From NCBI RefSeq assembly GCF_900182635.1, contig NZ_FXTD01000009.1, positions 81,182 through 145,181 of the forward strand: 64,000 bases of DNA. The letters run 5' to 3'. Under the pieces are notes generated by a model. The model ran no database searches. It was not told the DNA's origin and saw only the letters and a program-made list of their open reading frames with translations. Every line of letters starts with the position of its first letter. The stretch's first letter is position 1. This DNA is from Halorubrum cibi (GTDB lineage: Archaea > Halobacteriota > Halobacteria > Halobacteriales > Haloferacaceae). Positions 7,783 through 15,748 of the stretch are shown here, piece by piece. The position numbers and the translations under genes were made by a program.

Positions 7783-8650
7783 CGTCGCCCCCCGTTTCGT
7801 CCCCGTTCGCGTCCGCCCGCGCCCGGATCGTCGCCATCCGCTCGCGGAGGTCCTCGTGGAGCACCTCGCGGTACTCGCCCGAGTAGTGGTCGGCGCGCGC
7901 CGCGAGCGCCAGCTTCCCCGCGAGCGCCCGCGCAGCCGACCCGCGGTCCTCGGGGCGGGTCCCCCGCACGAACTCGTGAGTGTAGATGATCCCGTGTTTC
8001 GGCGAGGGGGCCCGCCCGGAGAGGTGCGCGAACAGCGCGTCCTCGGCGCCGAGCACCTGGACGGTCCCCGAAGGTTTCTTCGCCAGCGACTCCAGCCCGC
8101 CCGCGAGCGCGATCAGCCGCGCCGCGAGCTCCGGGCCGGCCATGTCGGCGAGGTTCGGCGCGACCGCGGGGGCGACCCGGTCGATCGTCGCCGCCAGCGC
8201 GTCCCGCTCGTCGGCGAGGGCGGCCGCGCGCGACGCCAGCGAGATCACCCGCCGGTCGAGGTCGTCGTCGGCCTCCCGCTCGGCGATCTCGCGGGCTCCC
8301 GCGATCCCGGAGTCGACGCCGTCGAAGCGGCTCCCAGCCCACTCGACGGCCCGCTCGGCGAGTTCGTTCGCGACGCGCTCGCAGTCGTCCACGGCGCGGA
8401 CCGCGTGGATCAGCTGCCGGTCGTCCGCGCGCTCGCGCTCCGCGACGGCCTCGCGGGTCGCGTGGAGGGTGGCCTCGCGGAGACGGTCGTAGTAGTTGTC
8501 GGAGTCGTCTGCGAAGCCAGACTCGACCGCGAGCCGCGGCCAGTCCGCGGGCGACTCGGCGCTCCCGCCGTCGATCGCGTCGCGGGCGGCGGCGAGGTCG
8601 TCGGGCGGGACGGACGCGAACCAGCCCGCGTCGCTCTCGTCGGTGGTCAT
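7775..8650 (-). CDS. nop5: Nop5/Nop56-like C/D box RNP scaffold protein
   Basis: Scaffold of the archaeal box C/D RNP that bridges fibrillarin and the L7Ae-bound guide RNA. The N-terminal domain (about 1-100) binds fibrillarin, a coiled-coil region spans about 115-180, and the Nop domain (about 180-285) contains 'GAEDALFAHLSG..PSPKHGIIYTHEFV', the RNA/L7Ae contact. At 291 residues it is shorter than eukaryotic Nop56 and lacks the lysine-rich tail. It is upstream of, and overlaps by 8 nt with, flpA. This gene pair is conserved in archaea. Confidence 0.94.
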   Translation of the reverse strand: MTTDESDAGWFASVPPDDLAAARDAIDGGSAESPADWPRLAVESGFADDSDNYYDRLREATLHATREAVAERERADDRQLIHAVRAVDDCERVANELAERAVEWAGSRFDGVDSGIAGAREIAEREADDDLDRRVISLASRAAALADERDALAATIDRVAPAVAPNLADMAGPELAARLIALAGGLESLAKKPSGTVQVLGAEDALFAHLSGRAPSPKHGIIYTHEFVRGTRPEDRGSAARALAGKLALAARADHYSGEYREVLHEDLRERMATIRARADANGDETGGDDE

Positions 8651-8743
8651 ACTCGGAGAACTGCGGGCGAACTCGTATATGCGTCCCGGTGTGTCGGCCG
8701 AGGACCCTTCCCGTTCAACGAGACGGCGCGACGGTCGCCCGTC

Positions 8744-8986
8744 TCAGACGGTCGAGTCGCTCGCTTCCGCGTCGTCGCCCGATTCCGCCCCGTCTTCGGA
8801 CCGCAGACCGCCGAAGAGATCACACTCGCCGACCCGGATCTCCCCGATAGTCGCGCCGGCGAGGCCGCCGAGCGCGCCGCCGGTGCTCGCGGCGTTCCGG
8901 TTCACCAACCCGCCGATCGCCGCCCCGAGGGCCGCGCCGACGGCGGCGTACTTCGCCCGTGAGATCGCGGTTCTGATTCGTCCCAT
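8744..8986 (-). CDS. Small glycine-zipper protein, function unknown
   Basis: An 80-residue protein. Residues 13-48 are rich in Gly/Ala with spaced glycines ('AAVGAALGAAIGGLV', 'GGALGGLAGATIGEI'), the pattern of glycine-zipper membrane-associated segments. The last 25 residues are acidic. It is monocistronic between nop5 and the deiminase gene. I do not recognise a named family, and no catalytic motif is visible. Confidence 0.65.
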   Translation of the reverse strand: MGRIRTAISRAKYAAVGAALGAAIGGLVNRNAASTGGALGGLAGATIGEIRVGECDLFGGLRSEDGAESGDDAEASDSTV

Positions 8987-9067
8987 ACCCCGAACTACTC
9001 GGCTCGTTTACAAAAAGGTGTCCGTCGGGCGGGCGCGACGGCGGGCGGTCGCTCGACTCCGGCGGCC

Positions 9068-10261
9068 CTACTCGCGGGCGATCGGCGTCGTCATACAGTG
9101 GAGGCCGCCCGCCCCGTTCGTGAGCGCGGCGCGCGGGATCCCGACCCCGTCGGGCAGGACCTCCACGCCGCGGGCGCTGAGCGCCTCGATCGTGGGGTTG
9201 TTCTCGGGTCGATACTCCCCCTCGTCGTCGGGTTCGAAAAGCGGGATCACCGTGCCGTCGTCGATCGCGAGGAAGTTGGTCGGCCACCGCTCCCCGTCGG
9301 CGACGTCGATCACGTCGAACCCCTTCTCGTCGCGCACGTACTCCAGCGTCGAGGTGGTGTGGCTGTGTTCGTAGACGTCGCCCCGCTTCCGGTACACGTC
9401 GACGTCGGCCGCCTCGGCCAGGTCGGCGTCGAGCACGGCGAGCCCCTCGGCCGCGATGTTGAACCAGCCGAGCAGGTGCATCACCCGAGAGCCGAGCCCG
9501 CGGTCGACCCGGTGTCTTCGATCGGCCTCCAGCGGGGCGCGCACCAGCCCGAACTCGTCGTATCCGACCGCCCCGTCCGCCATCAACCGCTCGCCCGCCT
9601 CGTAACTGGTCCGGATGACGTGCTCCTCGCCGTCGACCTCGGCGGAGACGCCGAGCAGCGCGAACTCGCCCGCGGGCATGAACTCACCGCCCTCCAGCGG
9701 CTCGCCCGTCATCTCGTAGCGGAGGTCCGCGCCGATCGACTCCCAGGCGCGCTTGACGATCGGCTCCTCCCGTCGCCGGATCGGCTTCGACATGTGACAG
9801 AGGATCGGTCCCCGGTCCCCGACGATCGTCGTGTCGCGCTGGAAGTAGACGTTCGAGATCGGCGAATCGAGCGTCATCGACGCCCCGTCGGTCCCGCCGT
9901 CCGCGGTCGTCTCGGGCGTGAGGCTCGGCCGCGAGAGAATGATCTGGAGCTTCTCGCGCGGCGAGAAAGCGGCGAGCACGTCGTCGACGCGGTCGACGTC
10001 GCCGTCCTCGAGGGCGTCCCGCGTCAGGTCGTCGAGCGCGTCGCCGGCGAGGTCGTCCGCCAGGCGGTGGACCTCGACGTGCGTCGACTCCAGCGTGTCG
10101 ACGAGCTGTTCGTGTTCCCGGCGCGCCTGCTCGGGCGGGACGTGGTCCTCGAAGAGGTTCGCTTCGGGCGCGAGACTTCCCGACCACAGCTCCAGCCCCG
10201 GCGTGTGGACCCTGACCGCGGAGAGCCGTTCCCACTCCGCACGGACCGAATACTCGGACAT
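9068..10261 (-). CDS. Arginine deiminase family (guanidino-group modifying) enzyme
   Basis: A 397-residue pentein-fold enzyme of the arginine deiminase/amidinotransferase superfamily. The family nucleophile is C389 in 'GGLHCMTTPIAR' near the C-terminus. Other hallmarks are 'NVYFQRDTT' (substrate aspartate), 'LEGGEFMPAGE' and 'HLLGWFNI..GLAVLD'. True arginine deiminase (ArcA) hydrolyses arginine to citrulline and ammonia in arginine fermentation. Here arcB and arcC are not adjacent, so a related role such as another guanidino substrate cannot be excluded. It is a single cytoplasmic gene reading away from the CBS-ParB gene. Confidence 0.82.
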   Translation of the reverse strand: MSEYSVRAEWERLSAVRVHTPGLELWSGSLAPEANLFEDHVPPEQARREHEQLVDTLESTHVEVHRLADDLAGDALDDLTRDALEDGDVDRVDDVLAAFSPREKLQIILSRPSLTPETTADGGTDGASMTLDSPISNVYFQRDTTIVGDRGPILCHMSKPIRRREEPIVKRAWESIGADLRYEMTGEPLEGGEFMPAGEFALLGVSAEVDGEEHVIRTSYEAGERLMADGAVGYDEFGLVRAPLEADRRHRVDRGLGSRVMHLLGWFNIAAEGLAVLDADLAEAADVDVYRKRGDVYEHSHTTSTLEYVRDEKGFDVIDVADGERWPTNFLAIDDGTVIPLFEPDDEGEYRPENNPTIEALSARGVEVLPDGVGIPRAALTNGAGGLHCMTTPIARE

Positions 10262-10304
10262 ACCTCCAAGTCTCCGCCGGACTCGAAAAAGCTCCCGGCC
10301 GCGG

Positions 10305-11087
10305 TCACTGGAGCCGCTTCGTCGTCTCGACGAGCGGGTGACGCGCGTAGTCGACGACCTCGATGTCGGCGATCGACTCCAAGCCCTCCTTCTCCGCGGT
10401 CTTCGCCATGCCGAGGTCGACCGGGCTCCTCGTGACGATGACGTACGCGTCCATCGTCTCGATCCCCATGTCGTGGGCGGCCATCACGCGGTGGTGGCCG
10501 TCGGCGAGGTGGAGGACGCCGTCGTTGTCGATGACCACGAGCGGCTCGGCGAGCCCCCGGTCCAGCTCGTACTGTCTCCCCTCCAGCTCGTCGGCGTACA
10601 CCCGCGCCTGCGTCGGCGTGAGGTCGTCGAGGCGAACCTCGCGGCGCTCCTCGTCGAGTGCCACCCCGTGGATCTGCTCGAGCGTGCGCATCAGCTTGCC
10701 GACCTTTCCGGGGGTCGCCCGCTCGATCTGCGAGCGAACGACGTCCGTGTTGGAGATGATCCCGACGAGGTTGTCGGCGTCGTCGACGACCGGGAGCTTC
10801 TGGATCCCCGACCGGAGGATGACGCGGGCCGCATCGGTGACCTTCATCTCGGGATGGGCGACGATCAGGTCCTCGGACATCACCGTGAACACGGGGGCGT
10901 CGTCGTCGGCCAAGAGCAGATCGCCCGCGGAGACGAACCCCTCGACGGTCCGTCCCTGCGTGACGGGAAACCCCTTGTGACCCGCCGTCTCGACCATCCG
11001 CTTCGCGACCGACGCCACGGTGTCGTCGGGGCTGACGGTCTCGACGTCGCGAGTCATGTACTCGCCGACCGTCGGCTTTCCGGACAT
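10305..11087 (-). CDS. CBS-pair and ParB/Srx-type domain fusion protein
   Basis: A 260-residue cytoplasmic protein. Residues about 8-125 form two CBS repeats ('MTRDVETVSPDDTV', 'MSEDLIVAHPEMKV..GIQKLPVVDDADNLVGIIS'), which bind adenine nucleotides. Residues about 150-225 form a ParB/sulfiredoxin-like domain with 'HLADGHHRVMAAHDMG'. That fold occurs in ParB partition proteins and also in the archaeal ADP-dependent serine kinase SerK. The lack of a DNA-binding helix-turn-helix argues against a partition role and for a nucleotide-regulated enzyme, which is inference. It is monocistronic, upstream of the deiminase on the same strand. Confidence 0.82.
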   Translation of the reverse strand: MSGKPTVGEYMTRDVETVSPDDTVASVAKRMVETAGHKGFPVTQGRTVEGFVSAGDLLLADDDAPVFTVMSEDLIVAHPEMKVTDAARVILRSGIQKLPVVDDADNLVGIISNTDVVRSQIERATPGKVGKLMRTLEQIHGVALDEERREVRLDDLTPTQARVYADELEGRQYELDRGLAEPLVVIDNDGVLHLADGHHRVMAAHDMGIETMDAYVIVTRSPVDLGMAKTAEKEGLESIADIEVVDYARHPLVETTKRLQ

Positions 11088-11151
11088 GGAGTTCAGTACG
11101 TTCTCGACCGTACAAAAAGGGGCGGGGAACGGCCGAGGCCGTACGGAGGCG

Positions 11152-13446
11152 CTACTGCGGGCTCGGACTGGATGGACTCGAGACGCCCTGGTCTTTCAGC
11201 GCCGAGCCGGTGATCGACTTGAGCCGGGAGACGAGCGAGTCCTTCTCGGCTTCGCCCTCCAGGGCGATATCGAGCACCTCGCTGATGTGGCTCACCGGAA
11301 TGACCTCGATCATGTCCTCGTACTCCTCCTCGATCATCACGTCCTGCTCGTTGGCCTGCGGGATGATCACCCGCGTACAGCCGGCCTTCGCGGCCGCCTC
11401 GATCTTGTGGGTGACGCCGCCGACGGGGAGCACGTCCCCGCGCACCGACAGCGACCCCGTCATCGCGAGGCTCTGGTCGACGCCGACGTTCTCCAGTGCG
11501 CTGATCACCGCGGTCGCGACCGTGATGGACGCGCTGTCCCCGTCCACGCCCTGCTGGCCCGCCTGGACGAACTGGATGTGGATGTCCATCTCCGAGATGT
11601 TCTCGTCGGAGAACTTCTTGATGATAGCGGAGACGTTCGAGACCGACTCCTGGGCCATCTCCTTCAGCTGACCCGTGGCGATGACCTCGCCCGGCCCCTG
11701 CGAGGGCGCGACCTCGGCCATCACCGGGAGCATGATCCCGGAGTCCTCGCCCATCACGGCGAGCCCGTTGACGCGGCCGACGACGTAGCCGTCCGAGACC
11801 TGTAGCTCGTAGTCCTTCCGGCGCTCGATGAAGTCGTCGGCGAGCTGCTGTTCGATGGAGCGCGAGCGCCCCTTCGCGGACAGCACGTGCTCGCGGGTGG
11901 TGAACTCGGCGTCCTCGCCGCGGGCGATGTCGCCGGCGACGCGGACGAGCCCGCCGAGGTTCCGGAAGTGAAGCGTCAGGTGACCCTTCCGCCCGGAGCG
12001 GCGTTTGGCCTCGAGGATGACCTCCTCGATCGCCTCCGCCGTGAACTCCGGCAGCCGACCGTCCTTGGCGACCTCCTGGGCGATGAACCGCACGTACTGG
12101 CGGCGCATCTCGGGGGTGTCCTCGATGGTGTCCTCCATGTACACCTCGTAGCCGTACCCCTTGATCCGGGAGCGCAGCGCCGGGTGCATGTTCTCCATCG
12201 CGTCGAGGTTCCCGGCCGCGATCATGACGAAGTCCGTCGGGACGGGCTCGGTCTGGACCATCGCGCCCGAGGAGCGCTCGGACTGGCCCGTGATCGAGAA
12301 CTCGCCCTCCTGGATCGCCGTCATGAGGTGCTGCTGGCTCCGGATGTCGAGCGTGTTGATCTCGTCGATGAACAACACGCCTTTGTTCGCCTTGTGGATC
12401 GCGCCGGCCTCGACGCGGTCGTGGCTCGGCGTCTCCATCCCGCCGGACTGGAACGGGTCGTGTCGCACGTCGCCGAGGAGCGCGCCGGCGTGTGCGCCCG
12501 TCGAGTCGCGGAACGGCGCGGACTTGGTGTCCGCGTTGTTCACGAGCAGGTTCGGAATCATCGCGTCCGAGCCGCGGTTCAGGTAGCGGAAGACCAAGTA
12601 GACGACCCCGGCGGCGATGATGCCGACGAGGATCTGGCCGACGATGATGAGCGCGTAGCCCAACACGACGGCGATGATGATCCACATGAGAAGCGACCGC
12701 ATCTGGTTGCGCTTGCGGGCCTCCTCCTTGTGGGCGTCGACGATCTGTTCGCCCTTGCCGGCCGGGACGGTCCGGACCTTCGGCTTGTTGCCGTCGTCGG
12801 GGTTGTGATACACCAGGACGTCCTGAAGCTCCTCCTTGGGGAGGAGTTCGGACATCGCCTTCGCGAGCATCGACTTCCCGGTCCCGGGCGAGCCGATCAT
12901 CATCACGTGGCGGCGCTGTTTGGCCGCCTTGATGATCACGTCGCGGGCGTGTTCCTGCCCGATCACCTGGTCGACGAGCCGGTCGGGGATCGAGATCTCG
13001 GAGGTGGTGTCGATCTTGAGTCCCCCGAGCAGGTCGTCCTCGTCGGGGTCCTCATCGATCTCCGCGCCCTCGACCTCGACGGTGCTGCCGAGGTCGTCGA
13101 TCCCGCCGTCGTCGGGGTCGTCGCTCTCGTCCTCGACGGACTCGAGTCCCCCGTCTCCGGGGTCGATCCCGTTCTCGTCGAGGTCGTCCCCGACGACAGA
13201 GGCGTCGCCGTCGGTCGGGTCCTCCTCGACCGGGGCGACCTCGGGCTCGCGGAACCCGTCGTCGATCGGGTCCGATTCCGTGTGATCCGCCCCACCTCCG
13301 GAGCGGCCCCGACGCTCCTCGTCGGGGGCGTCCTCGCCGTTCTCGGTCGGACGCCGGACGTCCTCGTCCGGCTCCTCCGACGCGGAGTCGTCCGGGGGCG
13401 CGGCGTCCTCCTCCGGCGGGTCGTTCGTGTCCTTCTCGTTGCTCAT
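11152..13446 (-). CDS. lonB: ATP-dependent protease LonB, membrane-anchored
   Basis: Archaeal LonB, the membrane-bound AAA+ protease that is essential in several haloarchaea and controls envelope and carotenoid-related proteins. Counting from the ATG at 13446 (764 residues), an unusually long Asp/Glu-rich extension occupies about 1-140. Walker A 'GSPGTGKS' has K191. Two membrane helices are inserted in the AAA+ domain at about 249-287. The Lon catalytic dyad is S638 ('DGDSAS') and K681 ('GGVTHK'), 43 residues apart as in other Lon proteases. An in-frame start 21 codons upstream exists, but the ATG at 13446 is 40 nt from a TATA-like box (TATATC at about 13488) and is preferred. Confidence 0.95.
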   Translation of the reverse strand: MSNEKDTNDPPEEDAAPPDDSASEEPDEDVRRPTENGEDAPDEERRGRSGGGADHTESDPIDDGFREPEVAPVEEDPTDGDASVVGDDLDENGIDPGDGGLESVEDESDDPDDGGIDDLGSTVEVEGAEIDEDPDEDDLLGGLKIDTTSEISIPDRLVDQVIGQEHARDVIIKAAKQRRHVMMIGSPGTGKSMLAKAMSELLPKEELQDVLVYHNPDDGNKPKVRTVPAGKGEQIVDAHKEEARKRNQMRSLLMWIIIAVVLGYALIIVGQILVGIIAAGVVYLVFRYLNRGSDAMIPNLLVNNADTKSAPFRDSTGAHAGALLGDVRHDPFQSGGMETPSHDRVEAGAIHKANKGVLFIDEINTLDIRSQQHLMTAIQEGEFSITGQSERSSGAMVQTEPVPTDFVMIAAGNLDAMENMHPALRSRIKGYGYEVYMEDTIEDTPEMRRQYVRFIAQEVAKDGRLPEFTAEAIEEVILEAKRRSGRKGHLTLHFRNLGGLVRVAGDIARGEDAEFTTREHVLSAKGRSRSIEQQLADDFIERRKDYELQVSDGYVVGRVNGLAVMGEDSGIMLPVMAEVAPSQGPGEVIATGQLKEMAQESVSNVSAIIKKFSDENISEMDIHIQFVQAGQQGVDGDSASITVATAVISALENVGVDQSLAMTGSLSVRGDVLPVGGVTHKIEAAAKAGCTRVIIPQANEQDVMIEEEYEDMIEVIPVSHISEVLDIALEGEAEKDSLVSRLKSITGSALKDQGVSSPSSPSPQ

Positions 13447-13583
13447 AGAATCGATATCCGTTACCCGAACGGAAGGGTCGGCTACTGATATACTTTCTCC
13501 CCGCGACACTCGCGCCCCAACGCGTTAGACCTCCGATATCGGCATATAACGCCCGTATACGTCGGCGTTCGGGTCCCACGGGG

Positions 13584-13591
13584 TTTATAAA
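13584..13591 (+). promoter_or_regulatory. TATA box for nadM
   Basis: TTTATAAA, a near-perfect archaeal TATA box, is centred 27 nt before the ATG of nadM at 13614, implying a leaderless transcript. Confidence 0.7.
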
Positions 13592-13613
13592 TTCGACACC
13601 ACATCGTGTACGC

Positions 13614-14144
13614 ATGCGGGGTTTTTACATCGGGCGGTACCAGCCGTTTCACGACGGCCACCGACACATGGTCGAGGAGATAGCCGAGGAGGTCGACGAG
13701 CTGGTGTTGGGGATCGGTTCCGCCGGCGACTCGCACACGACCCGTAACCCCTTCACCGCCGGAGAGCGGGTGATGATGGTCACGAAGGCCGTCCAGGACC
13801 TCGACGTCACCACCTACGTCGTCCCCATCGAGGACCTCGACCGCAACTCGGTGTGGGTCAGCCACGTCCGGAGCATGACCCCGCGGTTCGACGTGGCGTA
13901 CTCGAATAACCCTCTCGTCGTGCGGCTCTTCGAGGAGGCCGGCGTCGAGGTTCGCCAGTCGCCGATGTTCCGCCGCGACGTCCTGGAGGGGACGGAACTC
14001 CGGGAGCGCATGATCCGCGGGGGCGACTGGGACGTCCTCGTTCCCGACGCCGTCGTCGACGTGATCGAGGAGGTCGGCGGCGCCGAACGCATCCGTCGGA
14101 TCGCCGAGACCGACTCGAACGGCGGCGATCCCTCGGACCAGTAG
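13614..14144 (+). CDS. nadM: Nicotinamide-nucleotide adenylyltransferase
   Basis: Archaeal NMN adenylyltransferase (176 residues), joining NMN and ATP to give NAD+ in the cytoplasm. The nucleotidyltransferase signature 'GRYQPFHDGH' carries the HxGH motif at H13-H16. A second ATP-binding region is present near 'LEGTELRERM' (about 122-132), which corresponds to the family ISGT-like motif. The acidic serine-rich end is typical of halophiles. A strong TATA box makes the start secure. The SAM hydrolase gene follows 136 nt downstream with its own promoter. Confidence 0.95.
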   Translation: MRGFYIGRYQPFHDGHRHMVEEIAEEVDELVLGIGSAGDSHTTRNPFTAGERVMMVTKAVQDLDVTTYVVPIEDLDRNSVWVSHVRSMTPRFDVAYSNNPLVVRLFEEAGVEVRQSPMFRRDVLEGTELRERMIRGGDWDVLVPDAVVDVIEEVGGAERIRRIAETDSNGGDPSDQ

Positions 14145-14248
14145 CTCGATCACCGCGGTTCGGGCGCGATGACCGTCCTCGAGGCGCCGCCACCGGATCG
14201 ACTTATACACGTTGTCGGCGCTGGTCGCTCGGGAGACGCCGTCCGTCC

Positions 14249-14256
14249 CTTTTAAG
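14249..14256 (+). promoter_or_regulatory. TATA-like box for the SAM hydrolase gene
   Basis: CTTTTAAG is centred 28 nt before the ATG at 14281 and decides that start against an upstream in-frame start at 14212. Confidence 0.55.
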
Positions 14257-14280
14257 CGTCCGCCGGACGCCGACTCCGGT

Positions 14281-15123
14281 ATGATCACGCTCACCTCCGA
14301 CTTCGGCTCGCCGTACCCCGCCGCGATGAAGGGCGTCATCCGCCGGCACACGGACGCCGAACTGATCGACGTCGCCCACGATCTGCCGCGCGGCGACCCG
14401 CGCGCGGCCGCGTTCTGGCTCCGATTCGTTCTCCCGGAGTTCCCGCCCGCGGTCCACTGCGCCGTGATCGACCCCGGCGTGGGGACGGACCGCGACGCCA
14501 TCGTCGTCCGCGCCGGCTCGCACGCCATCGTCGCGCCCGACAACGGCCTCGCGATGCCTCCGGCGCGGGCGCTGGCGGCCGAGGAGTCCGATATCGAGGC
14601 GTGGAGCATCGCGGTCGACGACCCGGCGAGCGAGACGTTCCACGGCCGCGACGTGTTCGCGCCGACCGCCGCACGCGTCCGAGAAGCCGTCGACGAGCGA
14701 GCGGCCGGCGAGGAGTCGATCGCGACCGACCCCGAGGCGGTCGCCGACGCGCTCGATGCCATGGACGACCTCTCGCCCGCGAGCGACCCCTTCGACCTCG
14801 TCTTCCCGGAGCCGAGCGTCGAGCGCGACGGCGACGGCGACGCCGCCGCGATCGACGGGGAGGTGCTCGCGATCGACCGCTTCGGTAACGTGATAACCAA
14901 CGTCCCCGGCGAACTGGTCCGCGGGCGCGACTGGGTCCGCGTCGACGGCGACCTCACGCCGGTCGCGGAGACGTTCGGCGCGGTCGATCCCGGCGAGCGA
15001 CTCGTCACCGTGGGCAGCCACGGCTACGCGGAGTGCGACGTCAACGACGGCCGCGGGGACGGGGCGTTCGACTTGCGGCCGGGCGATTCGGTGCGGTTCG
15101 TCGCCGACAACGTCAGTCTGTGA
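14281..15123 (+). CDS. S-adenosyl-L-methionine hydrolase (hydroxide adenosyltransferase, DUF62)
   Basis: A 280-residue DUF62-family enzyme that splits SAM into adenosine and methionine using activated water. The diagnostic N-terminus 'TLTSDFGSPYPAAMKGVI' (residues 3-20) is present. Also seen are 'VIDPGVGTDRDAIVV' (about 62-76), 'APDNGL' (about 86-91) and the C-terminal domain 'IDRFGNVITNV' (about 198-208), which is the family substrate-binding region. Its usual physiological role, perhaps removing surplus or damaged SAM, is not settled. The start is supported by a TATA-like box 28 nt upstream. Confidence 0.92.
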   Translation: MITLTSDFGSPYPAAMKGVIRRHTDAELIDVAHDLPRGDPRAAAFWLRFVLPEFPPAVHCAVIDPGVGTDRDAIVVRAGSHAIVAPDNGLAMPPARALAAEESDIEAWSIAVDDPASETFHGRDVFAPTAARVREAVDERAAGEESIATDPEAVADALDAMDDLSPASDPFDLVFPEPSVERDGDGDAAAIDGEVLAIDRFGNVITNVPGELVRGRDWVRVDGDLTPVAETFGAVDPGERLVTVGSHGYAECDVNDGRGDGAFDLRPGDSVRFVADNVSL

Positions 15124-15153
15124 TCCGGGGCGTCGAGACGGGACGGACCGAAA

Positions 15154-15621
15154 TCACAGTTCGACGCCCGAGGGGATCAGGCTCTCGCTCCGGAGGAGGT
15201 TCCCCTCGTGGTCGTACACGAGGAACGTCTCCTTGTCGTAGCTCACGAGGCGATCGCCGTCGATGTCTATCTCGACGCGGTAGCGCGCGTCGTCGCCGTC
15301 GGCGGCGTTGACGGATTCACGCGCCGCGCGGATGAAGGGGAGCACGTCGTTTGCGGTCTCGTTGAGTTCGAGGACGAAATCGCCCGTGAACCGGTTCGTC
15401 ACGCCGACGACGCCCTCGGCGTCGCCGCTCTCGAGCGGCTCGCGGAGCCGGAAGGCCACGTCGATCGCGCCCGCGGAGAGCAGGTCGCCGTCCGCGTTCG
15501 AGAGCCGATCGCGTAACAGCCCCTCCGGTCCGTGGAAGTCGATGCGAACCAGCGGGGTCGTCGGCTCGCCGGCGTCGTTTCCGACGCCCTCGACGGTCAA
15601 CTCGAAGTAGTCACGCCGCAT
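15154..15621 (-). CDS. Conserved haloarchaeal protein, DUF5793-like
   Basis: A 155-residue soluble acidic protein beginning 'MRRDYFELTVEGV', which I associate with the haloarchaeal DUF5793 family. It contains a beta-rich pattern (residues 5-70) and a conserved C-terminal segment 'SYDKETFLVYDHEGNLLRSESLIPSG'. No catalytic motif, signal peptide or membrane helix is visible. It is convergent with the SAM hydrolase gene (gap 30 nt) and divergent from the pilus ATPase gene. Function unknown. Confidence 0.75.
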   Translation of the reverse strand: MRRDYFELTVEGVGNDAGEPTTPLVRIDFHGPEGLLRDRLSNADGDLLSAGAIDVAFRLREPLESGDAEGVVGVTNRFTGDFVLELNETANDVLPFIRAARESVNAADGDDARYRVEIDIDGDRLVSYDKETFLVYDHEGNLLRSESLIPSGVEL

Positions 15622-15748
15622 TGCCTGCCTGACGCTTAGCGGCCCGTCCGTATGAACGTAACGGGCACCCCACGATCGGGGACTCGCAGATCCGATAATC
15701 GACGAGGTCCTTTTAACTCGGTGCCGTGTGTACACCGGTACGACAACG

